Positions 35,642 through 44,106 of a stretch of 64,000 nt of DNA are shown in pieces. Origin of the DNA: JBKEBQ01 sp047973225. Its GTDB lineage: Bacteria; Bacillota_I; Bacilli_A; Erysipelotrichales; Erysipelotrichaceae. The first letter of the stretch is position 1; each line of letters opens with the position of its first letter. The stretch is taken from NCBI GenBank assembly GCA_047973225.1, contig JBKEBQ010000016.1:1-64000 (forward strand), written 5' to 3'. Below the pieces are notes generated by a model. The model did no database searches. It saw only the letters and a program-made list of their open reading frames with translations, and was not told where the DNA came from. Position numbers and translations under genes: made by a program.

Positions 35642-36643
35642 ATGCCTTTCATTCGCACACTCCTGAAAGACATAGATCCTAAAGAGCTCGGAATTACGAA
35701 TGCACATGAACACATTGTATGCCGTCCTCCGTATTGGATAGAACATAAACAAGACGATTTATTATTAGATGATGAAAAAAAATCTCTTTTAGATGTTTTA
35801 GATTTTAAAGAGCTCGGTGGAAAATCTATTGTTGACGCAACAGCTATTGATTATGGACGAGATGTTGAAGCGGTTGTCAGAATTTCAAAAAAAAGCAATA
35901 TCCAATTCGTCGGTACCGCAGGATTCAACAAAAGTTTTTTATGGGATGCAGCAATTCCTAAACACTTGAAAAAAATTATCGGACAACAATTTACCACTTA
36001 TAAAGAATGGATTGAAAAATCAACAATCCAAGAATTAGTGAATTTCGTTTGTGAAGAAATTGAAGTAGGACTTGAAGGAACACGCTATAAAGCGGGACAG
36101 GTCAAATTTGGAACTGCCTATAATTCAATAAAGCCTTTAGAAATAAAAACACTCAAAGTTGCTTGCGAGGTCCACAAGCAAACAGGTGCTCCAATCCATT
36201 CACATACAGAAGCTGGTACAATGGCCTTAGAACAAATAGAATTATTGAAAGCCGAAGGAATTGACTTATCGTGTGTTACTTTTGGTCATATGGATAGAAA
36301 TATCGATCCTTACTATCATAAAAAAATCGCTGAATCAGGTGCGTTTTTATCCTTTGATGGACTAGGAAAAAATAAATATGGACCTGAGAGCAATCGCATT
36401 GCAGCAATTTTATACTTAGTTAAACTTGGCTATGAAGATCAAATTGTTTTAGGCGGCGATACCGCTAGAAAGTCTTACTATAAACACTATGATTACGGAA
36501 TTGGCTTAGAATTTTTATTAAAAAAATGGATTCCGCGGTTTTTAGAGGAATGTACGAATAACGACTTAGACGGCAAGGTTTTAGTAAATAAATTTCTTAT
36601 CATAAACCCCGCTCGCGCTTTAACTTTCCGTGAGGTGAAATAA
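35642..36643 (+). CDS. Phosphotriesterase-family metal hydrolase, probable sugar lactonase
   Basis: 333 residues. Amidohydrolase TIM barrel of the PTE/PLL family: metal ligands in ITNAHEHIVCRPP (H-x-H), the probable bridging Lys in AGQVKFGTAYNS, then PIHSHTEAGTMALEQ (His), VTFGHMDRNIDPYY (His) and LGGDTARKSYYK (Asp). Family members hydrolyse lactones, phospho-lactones and related esters. It starts at the base after the EIIC stop and the next gene overlaps its stop by one base, so it probably acts on the phosphorylated sugar imported by this PTS. Confidence 0.85.
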   Translation: MPFIRTLLKDIDPKELGITNAHEHIVCRPPYWIEHKQDDLLLDDEKKSLLDVLDFKELGGKSIVDATAIDYGRDVEAVVRISKKSNIQFVGTAGFNKSFLWDAAIPKHLKKIIGQQFTTYKEWIEKSTIQELVNFVCEEIEVGLEGTRYKAGQVKFGTAYNSIKPLEIKTLKVACEVHKQTGAPIHSHTEAGTMALEQIELLKAEGIDLSCVTFGHMDRNIDPYYHKKIAESGAFLSFDGLGKNKYGPESNRIAAILYLVKLGYEDQIVLGGDTARKSYYKHYDYGIGLEFLLKKWIPRFLEECTNNDLDGKVLVNKFLIINPARALTFREVK

Positions 36644-37389
36644 TGTATAAGGTTAGCGAGTTTAATAGTTCCAACATTCGAAAAGCATATAAAAATGCTA
36701 AAAATGTTATTTTACCGATAGGAGCGATAGAGGCTCACGGAGCTCATTTACCCCTTGCAACCGACAATATCATTGCAGAAAAATACTGTACTATGTTAGC
36801 AGAAAAAACAAACTCTCTACTGCTCCCTCTTCTTCCTTACGGACAGGTTTGGAGCCTTGAAAAGGCTCCAGGAAGTATTTCTATAAATGAAAGTACTCTC
36901 GTGCAATTTATTGTTGACATCATTCGCTCTTTAGAGAAAGATTCCGTTAGTATGCTAACACTGATCACCACCCATTTTGGAAATCTTCAAGCAATTAAGA
37001 CGGCAGCAAGAGAGATTTACGAAAAGTTTTCTATTAAAGTGATTTATTTCAGTTATCCAAATATTAAAAAAAATCAAGAGCTATTTACGAAAAAGCCTTC
37101 ACATGGGTTATATCTGCACGCAGATGAATTAGAAACTTCCCTTGTTTTATACTGTGATAGCACTTTAGTCGATACATCAAAATATAAAAATGAAAAACTT
37201 TCCATAGATCCTAGAGTTGACTACACACCGATGCGTTGGACGGAATTTAGTAAGGATTACTTAATCGGTGATCCAAGCTTCTCTTCTTGTGAAAAGGGTA
37301 AAAAATTTTTAACACTTACTATAAATGATGCAAAAAAAATCATTGACAGAGAAATTGAACTCATAAAAACTACGAACAATCAAAATTGA
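36643..37389 (+). CDS. Creatininase-family amidohydrolase
   Basis: 248 residues. Signature motifs: VILPIGAIEAHGAHLPLATD (metal ligands Glu, His, Asp), ITTHFGNLQAIKTAARE (H-x-G-N-like motif, here H-F-G-N), and GLYLHADELETSLVL (H-A-x-x-x-E-T-S). Members hydrolyse cyclic amides such as creatinine or formamides. Start overlaps the stop of the phosphotriesterase-like gene. Its TGA stop shows that TGA is not read as Trp in this genome. The substrate is unknown. Confidence 0.85.
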   Translation: MYKVSEFNSSNIRKAYKNAKNVILPIGAIEAHGAHLPLATDNIIAEKYCTMLAEKTNSLLLPLLPYGQVWSLEKAPGSISINESTLVQFIVDIIRSLEKDSVSMLTLITTHFGNLQAIKTAAREIYEKFSIKVIYFSYPNIKKNQELFTKKPSHGLYLHADELETSLVLYCDSTLVDTSKYKNEKLSIDPRVDYTPMRWTEFSKDYLIGDPSFSSCEKGKKFLTLTINDAKKIIDREIELIKTTNNQN

Positions 37390-37584
37390 ATCCTAAGAAA
37401 TTTAAAGTTTTATTTCTATCTTTCTTCACATTGGAACAGCATACGCAAATAAGAATGCAAAAATAAGTTATACAACTACCATTATCTACGAATATTTCTC
37501 ACACTATTACTAGTTTCAAACCACTGGAAGACCACCATTCACAGAAAATAGCACATACAATCACACTCATATTCAAAAATCCAT
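37390..37584. other. Intergenic, upstream of the T-box promoter
   Basis: AT-rich with no coding frame or clear terminator recognised. Confidence 0.35.
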
Positions 37585-37613
37585 TTGACATCTTGCAAAC
37601 TCTCCTTTACAAT
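37585..37613 (+). promoter_or_regulatory. Promoter of the T-box controlled transporter operon
   Basis: TTGACA and TACAAT separated by exactly 17 bases. Transcription would begin near 37620, at the start of the T-box leader. Confidence 0.8.
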
Positions 37614-37619
37614 TGACTT

Positions 37620-37880
37620 AATCAATTTTAAAAAAACAAAGATATGAACAAGTAGTTATATTTTGGACAATAGAGATGCTATGGTGGTGAAAATAGCACA
37701 AAAAAAATATAGTGAATACATCATGGAGTTGAGTACCGAATGCACACTATTGCACGTAGGCTATTTCTGGTTAACGACCATTACATCGTTATTGAGCTGT
37801 TATACTTTTTTGTATAAAACAGAGGTGGTACCGCGGTTTTATAATCGTCCTCATAGTAATCTATGAGGGCGTTTTTTTAT
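37620..37880 (+). promoter_or_regulatory. T-box riboswitch leader, probable tyrosine specifier
   Basis: Contains the invariant T-box AGAGGTGGTACCGCGG (37821-37836). The terminator follows it: CCTCATAG-TAAT-CTATGAGG, then GCG and seven T (37846-37878). Upstream, ATAGAGATGCTATGGTGG and TGAAAATAGC match the conserved stem I apex elements. GTGAATACATCATGGAGTTG matches the specifier-loop pattern GAA-NNN-A, giving UAC (Tyr). Uncharged tRNA-Tyr would favour antitermination and expression of the ABC transporter that starts 15 bases after the terminator. AUC (Ile) is a weaker alternative reading. Confidence 0.92.
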
Positions 37881-37894
37881 AGGAGGAACAAAAT

Positions 37895-38869
37895 ATGAAA
37901 AAAATAACATCTATTACTTTAAGTTTATTTATGCTTATCAGCCTTGTTGCATGCGATGAGCAAGACACAAAAACACAACACATCGGAATTATTCAATATG
38001 CGCAACATCCTGCATTGGATCAATCACGCGATGGCTTTATTGATGCCTTAAAAGACGAAGGTTTTGTCGATGGTGAAAACATCTCAATCGACGAACAAAA
38101 TGCACAAGGTGAAGGAAGTAATGCCGAAACGATCGCTGATAAACTTGTAAATGACAACAATGATTTAATTTATGCAATCGCCACACCAAGTGCCATTGCT
38201 GTTTCACAAAAGACCCAAGAAATTCCAATCGTCGTTTCCGCAGTTACAAACCCTGCAGATTCAGGACTTGTAAAAAGCAATGAGAAGCCTGACACAAACA
38301 TCACCGGTGTGAGTGATCTCAGTCCTGTCGATGCGCAGATTGATCTATTATTAGAATTAGCACCGAATGTTAAATCTGTTGCAATCATGTATACAAATGC
38401 AGAGCGAAACAGCGAATTGCAATACAAAATTGCGAAAAAAGCTTTAGAAAAAAAAGGCATTGAAGTAAAAGCAGCTACGGTTTCTGATACCAACCAAGTA
38501 CAACAAGTTGCAGAGAGTTTGGTTGGTAAAGTAGATGCCCTATATGTACCAACCGACAATATGGTAAGTGAAGCCGTTGCCAATGTGGTAAGCATCACAA
38601 ACGAAAACAATATCCCAAGTGTGGTTGGTGAAATTGCGATGGTCGAAAAAGGCGCCTTGGCCACTTATGGGATTAACTATTATAATTTGGGATACATTGC
38701 TGGAAAGCAGGCTGCAAAAATTCTTCGTGGCGAAGCAAAACCACAAGATATGGCCATTGAATACGCATCAAAAGATGATCTAGAATACGGGTTTAACACA
38801 ACCAGTGCTAAGAAACTTGGAATTACAATTCCCGATGCATTGTTAAAAAACGCAAACATTATCGAATAG
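37895..38869 (+). CDS. ABC transporter substrate-binding lipoprotein (TrpX-like)
   Basis: 324 residues. Lipoprotein signal MKKITSITLSLFMLISLVAC with lipobox and Cys20. The mature part matches the ABC_sub_bind family (PF04392): IGIIQYAQHPALDQSRDGF, AIATPSAIAVSQKTQEIPIV, AVTNPADSGLV and YVPTDNMVSEAVANV. Relatives (TrpX) are T-box controlled aromatic amino acid binding proteins. The tyrosine T-box upstream points to tyrosine as the ligand; that is inference from the leader, not from the protein. Confidence 0.88.
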   Translation: MKKITSITLSLFMLISLVACDEQDTKTQHIGIIQYAQHPALDQSRDGFIDALKDEGFVDGENISIDEQNAQGEGSNAETIADKLVNDNNDLIYAIATPSAIAVSQKTQEIPIVVSAVTNPADSGLVKSNEKPDTNITGVSDLSPVDAQIDLLLELAPNVKSVAIMYTNAERNSELQYKIAKKALEKKGIEVKAATVSDTNQVQQVAESLVGKVDALYVPTDNMVSEAVANVVSITNENNIPSVVGEIAMVEKGALATYGINYYNLGYIAGKQAAKILRGEAKPQDMAIEYASKDDLEYGFNTTSAKKLGITIPDALLKNANIIE

Positions 38870-38879
38870 GAGACCTATT

Positions 38880-39809
38880 ATGAGCGGATTATTATTATCT
38901 CTACAAAGTGGAATAGCACAAGGAATAATATGGGGCATTATGGCACTAGGTGTCTATATTAGCTTTCGTATTTTAGATATTGCCGACATGACAGTAGATG
39001 GTTCCTTTGCAAGTGGTGGGGCTGTTTGCGCCATTTGTATCGTAAACGGAGTCAATCCCCTTTTATCGATCTTTCTTGCGATGATTGTTGGCGCTCTATG
39101 TGGACTTATCACCGGTCTTTTAATTACAAAATTTGAGATTCCCGCCATTCTCGCTGGAATTCTTTCGCAGATTGGTTTGTATTCCATCAACTTACGCATT
39201 ATGGGTAGAAGCAACCTTCCCCTGATGCAAAGTAGCACCATTTTTAAATCGATAAGTGAAATGAGCGGTCTTAGCTCTTCACAAGCGACACTGGTTGTCG
39301 GAGCTATTATTGCGATTATCGTAATAAGCATTTTATATTGGTTTTTTGGAACAGAAATCGGTTCCGCTATTCGTGCTACCGGAAATAATGAACGAATGGC
39401 AAGTGCTTTAAGCGTCAATACCGAACATACAAAAATTATTTCTATTATGATTGCCAACGCGCTCATTGCCTTCTCGGGTGCACTTGTTAGTCAATCACAA
39501 GGCTATGCTGATGTAAAAATGGGCGTTGGTGCCATTGTGATAGGTTTGGCTTCCATCGTTATTGGAGAAGTTCTTTTCGGCAACAAAGGTGGTTTTAAAT
39601 TGCGTTTGACATCCATTGTTGTTGGGTCTATTATTTATCGTTTGATTATCGCTATTGTTCTTCGCTTGGGGCTACAAACAGATGATTTAAAACTGTTTTC
39701 AGCAATTCTTGTAGGTCTTGCTTTAGCACTACCCGTAATGATGCAAAAACATCGTCAAGTAAGTTTATATAAAAAACTAACTGAAAAGGAGCCAAATCAC
39801 AATGCTTAA
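38880..39809 (+). CDS. ABC transporter permease (TrpY-like)
   Basis: 309 residues, about nine membrane helices. Typical of the branched-chain amino acid/LivM-like permeases used by TrpXYZ systems: GIAQGIIWGIMALGVYISFR, DMTVDGSFASGGAV and ATGNNERMASALSVNTEHTK (the cytoplasmic coupling loop). RBS AGGAG. It overlaps the ATPase gene by eight bases. Confidence 0.88.
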   Translation: MSGLLLSLQSGIAQGIIWGIMALGVYISFRILDIADMTVDGSFASGGAVCAICIVNGVNPLLSIFLAMIVGALCGLITGLLITKFEIPAILAGILSQIGLYSINLRIMGRSNLPLMQSSTIFKSISEMSGLSSSQATLVVGAIIAIIVISILYWFFGTEIGSAIRATGNNERMASALSVNTEHTKIISIMIANALIAFSGALVSQSQGYADVKMGVGAIVIGLASIVIGEVLFGNKGGFKLRLTSIVVGSIIYRLIIAIVLRLGLQTDDLKLFSAILVGLALALPVMMQKHRQVSLYKKLTEKEPNHNA

Positions 39810-40605
39810 CATCAAACAAGTAAGCAAAACCTTTCATCTAGGAACAGCCAATGAAAAAAAAGCTATTGATAAAGTAGATTTAACATTAGAAACAGGTGAT
39901 TTTGTCAGTGTCATTGGCGGAAATGGCGCAGGAAAAAGTACACTATTAAATTTAATTGCCGGTGTTTACCCGATTGATTGCGGTACGATTCATTTGGCTG
40001 ATGAAAATATTTCCCTCTATCCTGAATATAAGCGCAGTAAGCTTATCGGTAGAGTCTTTCAAGACCCGATGATGGGCACTGCTGCCGATATGGGAATTGA
40101 TGAAAATTTAGCAATGGCAAATCGCCGTGGAAAAGCACGAGGTCTTCGTTGGGGAATCTCATCAAACGAACATACCACATTCAAAACCCACTTAGAAAAA
40201 TTTGACTTAGGATTAGAAAATCGACTAGATGCAAAAGTTGGTCTTCTCTCTGGTGGACAACGCCAAGCGTTAACATTGCTTATGGCAACCGTACAAAAAC
40301 CAAAACTTTTATTACTTGATGAGCACACCGCAGCGTTAGATCCCAAAACTGCAAAAAAAGTATTAGAACTAACAGACGAAATCATCAAAGAAAAAAATTT
40401 AACTGCCTTTATGGTTACACACAATATGAAAGATGCCATCACGTATGGAAATCGTTTGATTATGATGGATAAAGGAAAAATTATTTTTGATATCAAAGGC
40501 GAAGCTAAGAAAAAACTCACCGTTCGCGATTTACTAACAAAATTTGAAAGCGCAACCGGTGAAGCATTACATGATGATGCCATTTTATTGGTAAAAGAAG
40601 CATAA
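39802..40605 (+). CDS. ABC transporter ATP-binding protein (TrpZ-like)
   Basis: 267 residues. Walker A GGNGAGKSTLLN, signature LLSGGQRQALTLLMA, Walker B LLLLDEHTAALDP (note DEH where DEP is usual) and H-loop FMVTHNMKDAITYG. It powers the TrpXY-like importer. The start overlaps the permease gene by eight bases, and a terminator follows at 40618. Confidence 0.9.
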   Translation: MLNIKQVSKTFHLGTANEKKAIDKVDLTLETGDFVSVIGGNGAGKSTLLNLIAGVYPIDCGTIHLADENISLYPEYKRSKLIGRVFQDPMMGTAADMGIDENLAMANRRGKARGLRWGISSNEHTTFKTHLEKFDLGLENRLDAKVGLLSGGQRQALTLLMATVQKPKLLLLDEHTAALDPKTAKKVLELTDEIIKEKNLTAFMVTHNMKDAITYGNRLIMMDKGKIIFDIKGEAKKKLTVRDLLTKFESATGEALHDDAILLVKEA

Positions 40606-40617
40606 TATATCACACCT

Positions 40618-40647
40618 AAAAAGCTGTCCGAAAGGACAACTTTTTTT
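40618..40647. terminator. Bidirectional terminator
   Basis: AAAAAGCTGTCC-GAAA-GGACAACTTTTTTT: GC-containing stem with a GAAA tetraloop and T/A runs on both sides, between the convergent trpZ-like gene and the His-rich protein gene. Confidence 0.85.
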
Positions 40648-41113
40648 ACCTGTTATGGTATTGATTTCGTTCACCACGATGGTATTGTTCATTTCTATCA
40701 TGATGATTACCTTGATTGGCATTTTGTTTATTATTATGATTGGTGTTGTGATAATTATTCGCTGGTGTCAAATAAGGACACTCCGCACTTTGACAATTTA
40801 CACCATTACAATTTCCACTTCCATTACAATCTACGTAATTTTTAGTTGGTTGTTTTGGTGTTTGTTGGACTATGGGTTGTGCTGCTTTTGTTTGTGTTAC
40901 AACGTTTTCAACCTTAGTTTCCGCTTTTACCTCAGGTGCAACAGGTTCAACTTGCTTTTTTGCTTTATCATTCACTTGTTCAATTGTTTTATGCACACCG
41001 ATCACGGCTGTGTTTTTTTCCTTTGCGCGTGCACTCACCATTTGCCCACCAATTAAAAAGCTTGTAACCATAACGCCAACAACAATCCCTGATAAAAGTA
41101 ACTTCTTTTTCAT
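40646..41113 (-). CDS. Secreted His/Asn-rich protein with a Cys cluster, unknown function
   Basis: 155 residues; family not recognised. Order: a signal peptide or membrane anchor (KKLLLSGIVVGVMVTSFLIG), a linker rich in V, K, E and P, a Cys motif CNGSGNCNGVNCQSAECPYL with four Cys, then a tail very rich in His and Asn (NHHDRNEQYHRGERNQYHNR). Cys and His clusters of this kind suggest metal binding at the cell surface. It is divergent from the two-component system at 41267, whose sensor loop also has a His-rich patch, so it may be a target of that system. Function is not assigned. Confidence 0.75.
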   Translation of the reverse strand: MKKKLLLSGIVVGVMVTSFLIGGQMVSARAKEKNTAVIGVHKTIEQVNDKAKKQVEPVAPEVKAETKVENVVTQTKAAQPIVQQTPKQPTKNYVDCNGSGNCNGVNCQSAECPYLTPANNYHNTNHNNKQNANQGNHHDRNEQYHRGERNQYHNR

Positions 41114-41266
41114 ACGTTTATCCTCCTTTTATAGTTGCAGTATAAAATAGATTTGTGTCAAATCTATGTTTTTTATAAAAAATATGAAATAATATAGAAA
41201 ACATAGAAAAAACAAAGATCTATAGTATCTTATATTATAGACATCTTGTATGTAGGGGGGCATTAT

Positions 41267-41953
41267 ATGAAAAAACTTCTCATTGCAGACGACAATAAAA
41301 ATATTATCGCTATTTTATCTGACTATGCAAAAAAAGAAGGTTATGAAGTCATTACTGCTAACGATGGCGAAACAGCCTTACATTTATTTGAAAATCATAC
41401 AATCGATTTAATTTTATTGGATGTGATGATGCCAAAAATTGATGGATTCGAAGTATGCAAAATTATTCGAAAATCTTCTACTGTAGCGATTATCATGGTT
41501 ACCGCAAAAAATGAAGACTTCGATAAAATCATGGGTTTAGACATTGGCGCAGATGACTATATTGTAAAACCCTTTTCTCCCAGCGAAGTGATGGCTAGAG
41601 TACGTGCAACCTTAAGAAGAGTCCATAGCGATGAAAATGAAATAATTCACTATGATAATTTGCGCATTGATTTAAAAAAGTATAAAGTAACAATTGATAA
41701 AAAACAAATAAATTTAACCAAGAAAGAAATTGAAATTTTATGGTTACTTGTTACTAACAAAGAAAAAGTGTTTACCCGCGATAATCTATTGGATAGTATT
41801 TGGGGGTATGATTATTATGGCGACAATCGAACTGTCGATTCGCATATAAAAAGATTACGCTCAAAGTTAAATGCATTATCAAAGCAAACATGGAAAATCA
41901 AAACCATTTGGGGTGTTGGCTATCAATTTGAGGTAGAAAAAAATGAAACATAA
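41267..41953 (+). CDS. OmpR-family response regulator
   Basis: 228 residues from ATG 41267, where AGGGGGG lies six bases upstream. Receiver domain with LLIADDNKNI, phospho-acceptor Asp52 in LILLDVMMPKIDG and Lys in DDYIVKPFSP. The winged helix carries IWGYDYYGDNRTVDSHIKRL and IWGVGYQFE. It is paired with the overlapping histidine kinase gene and likely controls local genes, perhaps the divergent His-rich protein and the membrane protein at 43511. Confidence 0.93.
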   Translation: MKKLLIADDNKNIIAILSDYAKKEGYEVITANDGETALHLFENHTIDLILLDVMMPKIDGFEVCKIIRKSSTVAIIMVTAKNEDFDKIMGLDIGADDYIVKPFSPSEVMARVRATLRRVHSDENEIIHYDNLRIDLKKYKVTIDKKQINLTKKEIEILWLLVTNKEKVFTRDNLLDSIWGYDYYGDNRTVDSHIKRLRSKLNALSKQTWKIKTIWGVGYQFEVEKNET

Positions 41954-43430
41954 AATAACTAGGAAATTAATTCTATACTTTAGCATTACATTAATTTTAT
42001 TTGCTTTGATCACAAGTGGGCTGTTTGTCTATACCTTTACTAAACAGTCTATGGACAAGCGTATTGAAGATTTAAAAGTACAGGCAAATGAGATTGCGCA
42101 AACATTAACATCTACTCAACAATCAAAACGTATTACTACACAAAGAAAGCATTCCTCAAATAATCATGGTGAAAGTGAAATCAGCAATGCACAATATGCG
42201 GATGATATCAGCCTTTTAGAAGCAGCGATGCAAGGAAATATCTGGGTGATTGACAAAAACACTGACGTTGTCCATGTGGGTCATGGAGGGCATCGTGTAA
42301 ACTATAATGACTTCCCAAGTGAAGCAAACGACGTCATTGATGATGCATTTGATGGCAAAACAAAAAGCAGTAAAAGTTTCAGTAGCCTTATGGAAGCTCC
42401 TACCATAAGTGTGGCTGCACCCATACTAAACAACAGCGATCAAGTTGTTGCTGTTGTTTTACTGCATACCGAATTGGCAAGTATAGAATCAGCCATAAAA
42501 GACGGTACCTCGATTTTTTTTATTAGCTTAGCCATTTCCTTATTGTTTGTTTTCGTATTAGCACTCCTATTAGCACGCAAATTTGTTGTTCCTTTAAAAA
42601 AGATGGAAAAAGTAACAAAAACACTTACACAAGGAAATTATTCTGCCCGTAGTGCTATTCATCAAAAAGATGAAATCGGATCGCTCGCCTTTCATATAGA
42701 TATGTTAGCAGAAAAATTAGCGGAAAACGAAAAAACCCTATCACAAATAGAACAATCACGAAAAGATTTCATGACAAAAATTGCCCATGAACTTAGAACT
42801 CCTGTAACTGTGCTTAGAGGATCCTTAGAGGCACTAAAAGATGGTATAGTTACGGATCCAGAAAAAATTCAAGATTATTATCAACAAATGTTGGCAGACA
42901 GTCTTCACTTAGAGCGAATGATTAACGATTTATTGGAGTTGGCGAGATTACAAAATCCCGATTATGCAATCCATAAAGAAAAAATAAATATCATCGCTGT
43001 GTTGCATGATGCACTAAGATCCATACGACCATTAACAAACAATAAATCTATCAAAATAGAATATCTTCATAAGAATATCGTGCATCAAATGCATGGTGAC
43101 TATGCTAGACTTCGCCAAATGTTTCTGATTGTTTTAGACAATGCAATCAAATTCTCCCCTGATCACTCCCGTATCCATATCGAGGTTGAACACACGAATA
43201 AAGAACTTAACATTAGTGTTCGTGATGAGGGTTGTGGAATTGACGCATCACAACTCAAAAACATCTACAACAAATTTTATTCTACCGCTACAAATCAAAG
43301 CAGTTCCGCTAGTGGCTTAGGATTATCTATTGCGAAAGAAATTGCGGAACGTCATGATATACGACTCGTTATTGAAAATAACGTTTCCAAAGGCGTTATC
43401 GTAGAATTTTTTATCCCTTTTCAATCTTAA
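41943..43430 (+). CDS. Sensor histidine kinase
   Basis: 495 residues. Membrane helices at about 9-32 and 188-210 enclose an extracellular sensor domain with a His-rich patch (VVHVGHGGHRVNYND). HAMP follows, then HisKA with His282 in KIAHELRTPVTVLRG, and HATPase with N-box VLDNAIKFSPDH and G-box ASGLGLSIAKEIAERH. It overlaps the regulator gene by 11 bases. Signal unknown; the His patch hints at metal or pH sensing but this is speculation. Confidence 0.92.
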   Translation: MKHKITRKLILYFSITLILFALITSGLFVYTFTKQSMDKRIEDLKVQANEIAQTLTSTQQSKRITTQRKHSSNNHGESEISNAQYADDISLLEAAMQGNIWVIDKNTDVVHVGHGGHRVNYNDFPSEANDVIDDAFDGKTKSSKSFSSLMEAPTISVAAPILNNSDQVVAVVLLHTELASIESAIKDGTSIFFISLAISLLFVFVLALLLARKFVVPLKKMEKVTKTLTQGNYSARSAIHQKDEIGSLAFHIDMLAEKLAENEKTLSQIEQSRKDFMTKIAHELRTPVTVLRGSLEALKDGIVTDPEKIQDYYQQMLADSLHLERMINDLLELARLQNPDYAIHKEKINIIAVLHDALRSIRPLTNNKSIKIEYLHKNIVHQMHGDYARLRQMFLIVLDNAIKFSPDHSRIHIEVEHTNKELNISVRDEGCGIDASQLKNIYNKFYSTATNQSSSASGLGLSIAKEIAERHDIRLVIENNVSKGVIVEFFIPFQS

Positions 43431-43510
43431 GAACCCGCACGCTTATTTTTATAGTGTACAATCTTATATTTTCCTATATAATATTATTTATTGTGTTATA
43501 AGGAGCCTCT

Positions 43511-44029
43511 ATGAAAAACCAAAAAATTTACAGCCTAACTTTATCCGCATTACTATGCGCTATCGCAGTTTTAATTCCGTTAATCTCTCCATTTCGTATC
43601 ATCATTGAGCCCGCCTCTTTTACCCTTGCAAGTCATGTCGCAGTGATCATCGCTATGTTTATCAGTCCACAAATCGGAAGTATTGTCAGCATTGGCGCAA
43701 CATTAGGATTTTTCTTTGCGGGATTTCCTATTGTGGTCGTCGCCAGAGCCGCTTCACATCTTATTTTTGTGATCGTTGGTGCCTATATATTTCAGCATAA
43801 GCCAAACATCTTACATGCCCCTAAAACATGTATCCCTTATGTAAGTGTGCTTTCATTGCTTCATGCATTGTGCGAAGTAGCCATCGTTATTCCTTTCTAT
43901 GGTTTTCATAACAACTTTATATACTCAATCTTTATTTTAGTTGGAATTGGCACCATCATACACAGTATGATTGATTTTTTCATTGCGATTTACGTATATA
44001 AACTTCTTCCGTTAAAGAAAAACTTATAA
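43511..44029 (+). CDS. Membrane protein resembling an ECF transporter S component
   Basis: 172 residues, about five to six hydrophobic helices. It starts KIYSLTLSALLCAIAVLIPL, a pattern common to S components of energy-coupling-factor vitamin transporters, and has the small-residue packed FTLASHVAVIIAMFISPQIG. Niacin-type (NiaX) or another vitamin specificity is possible, but no specificity motif is clear. RBS AAGGAG. It lies 80 bases after the kinase gene and may be its target. No ECF A/T subunits in the window. Confidence 0.65.
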   Translation: MKNQKIYSLTLSALLCAIAVLIPLISPFRIIIEPASFTLASHVAVIIAMFISPQIGSIVSIGATLGFFFAGFPIVVVARAASHLIFVIVGAYIFQHKPNILHAPKTCIPYVSVLSLLHALCEVAIVIPFYGFHNNFIYSIFILVGIGTIIHSMIDFFIAIYVYKLLPLKKNL

Positions 44030-44106
44030 TACTACTAAAAAAACAAAACTTAGTTTGCGCTTTTTTTACTTTATACTCACTTCGGCTTTTTTAGTTATTT
44101 TTTAGA

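Noticed and set aside
37730..37745. AUC (Ile) as T-box specifier
   Set aside because: The GAA-NNN-A context places UAC directly after GAA; AUC would need a shifted loop. Kept only as a weak alternative.
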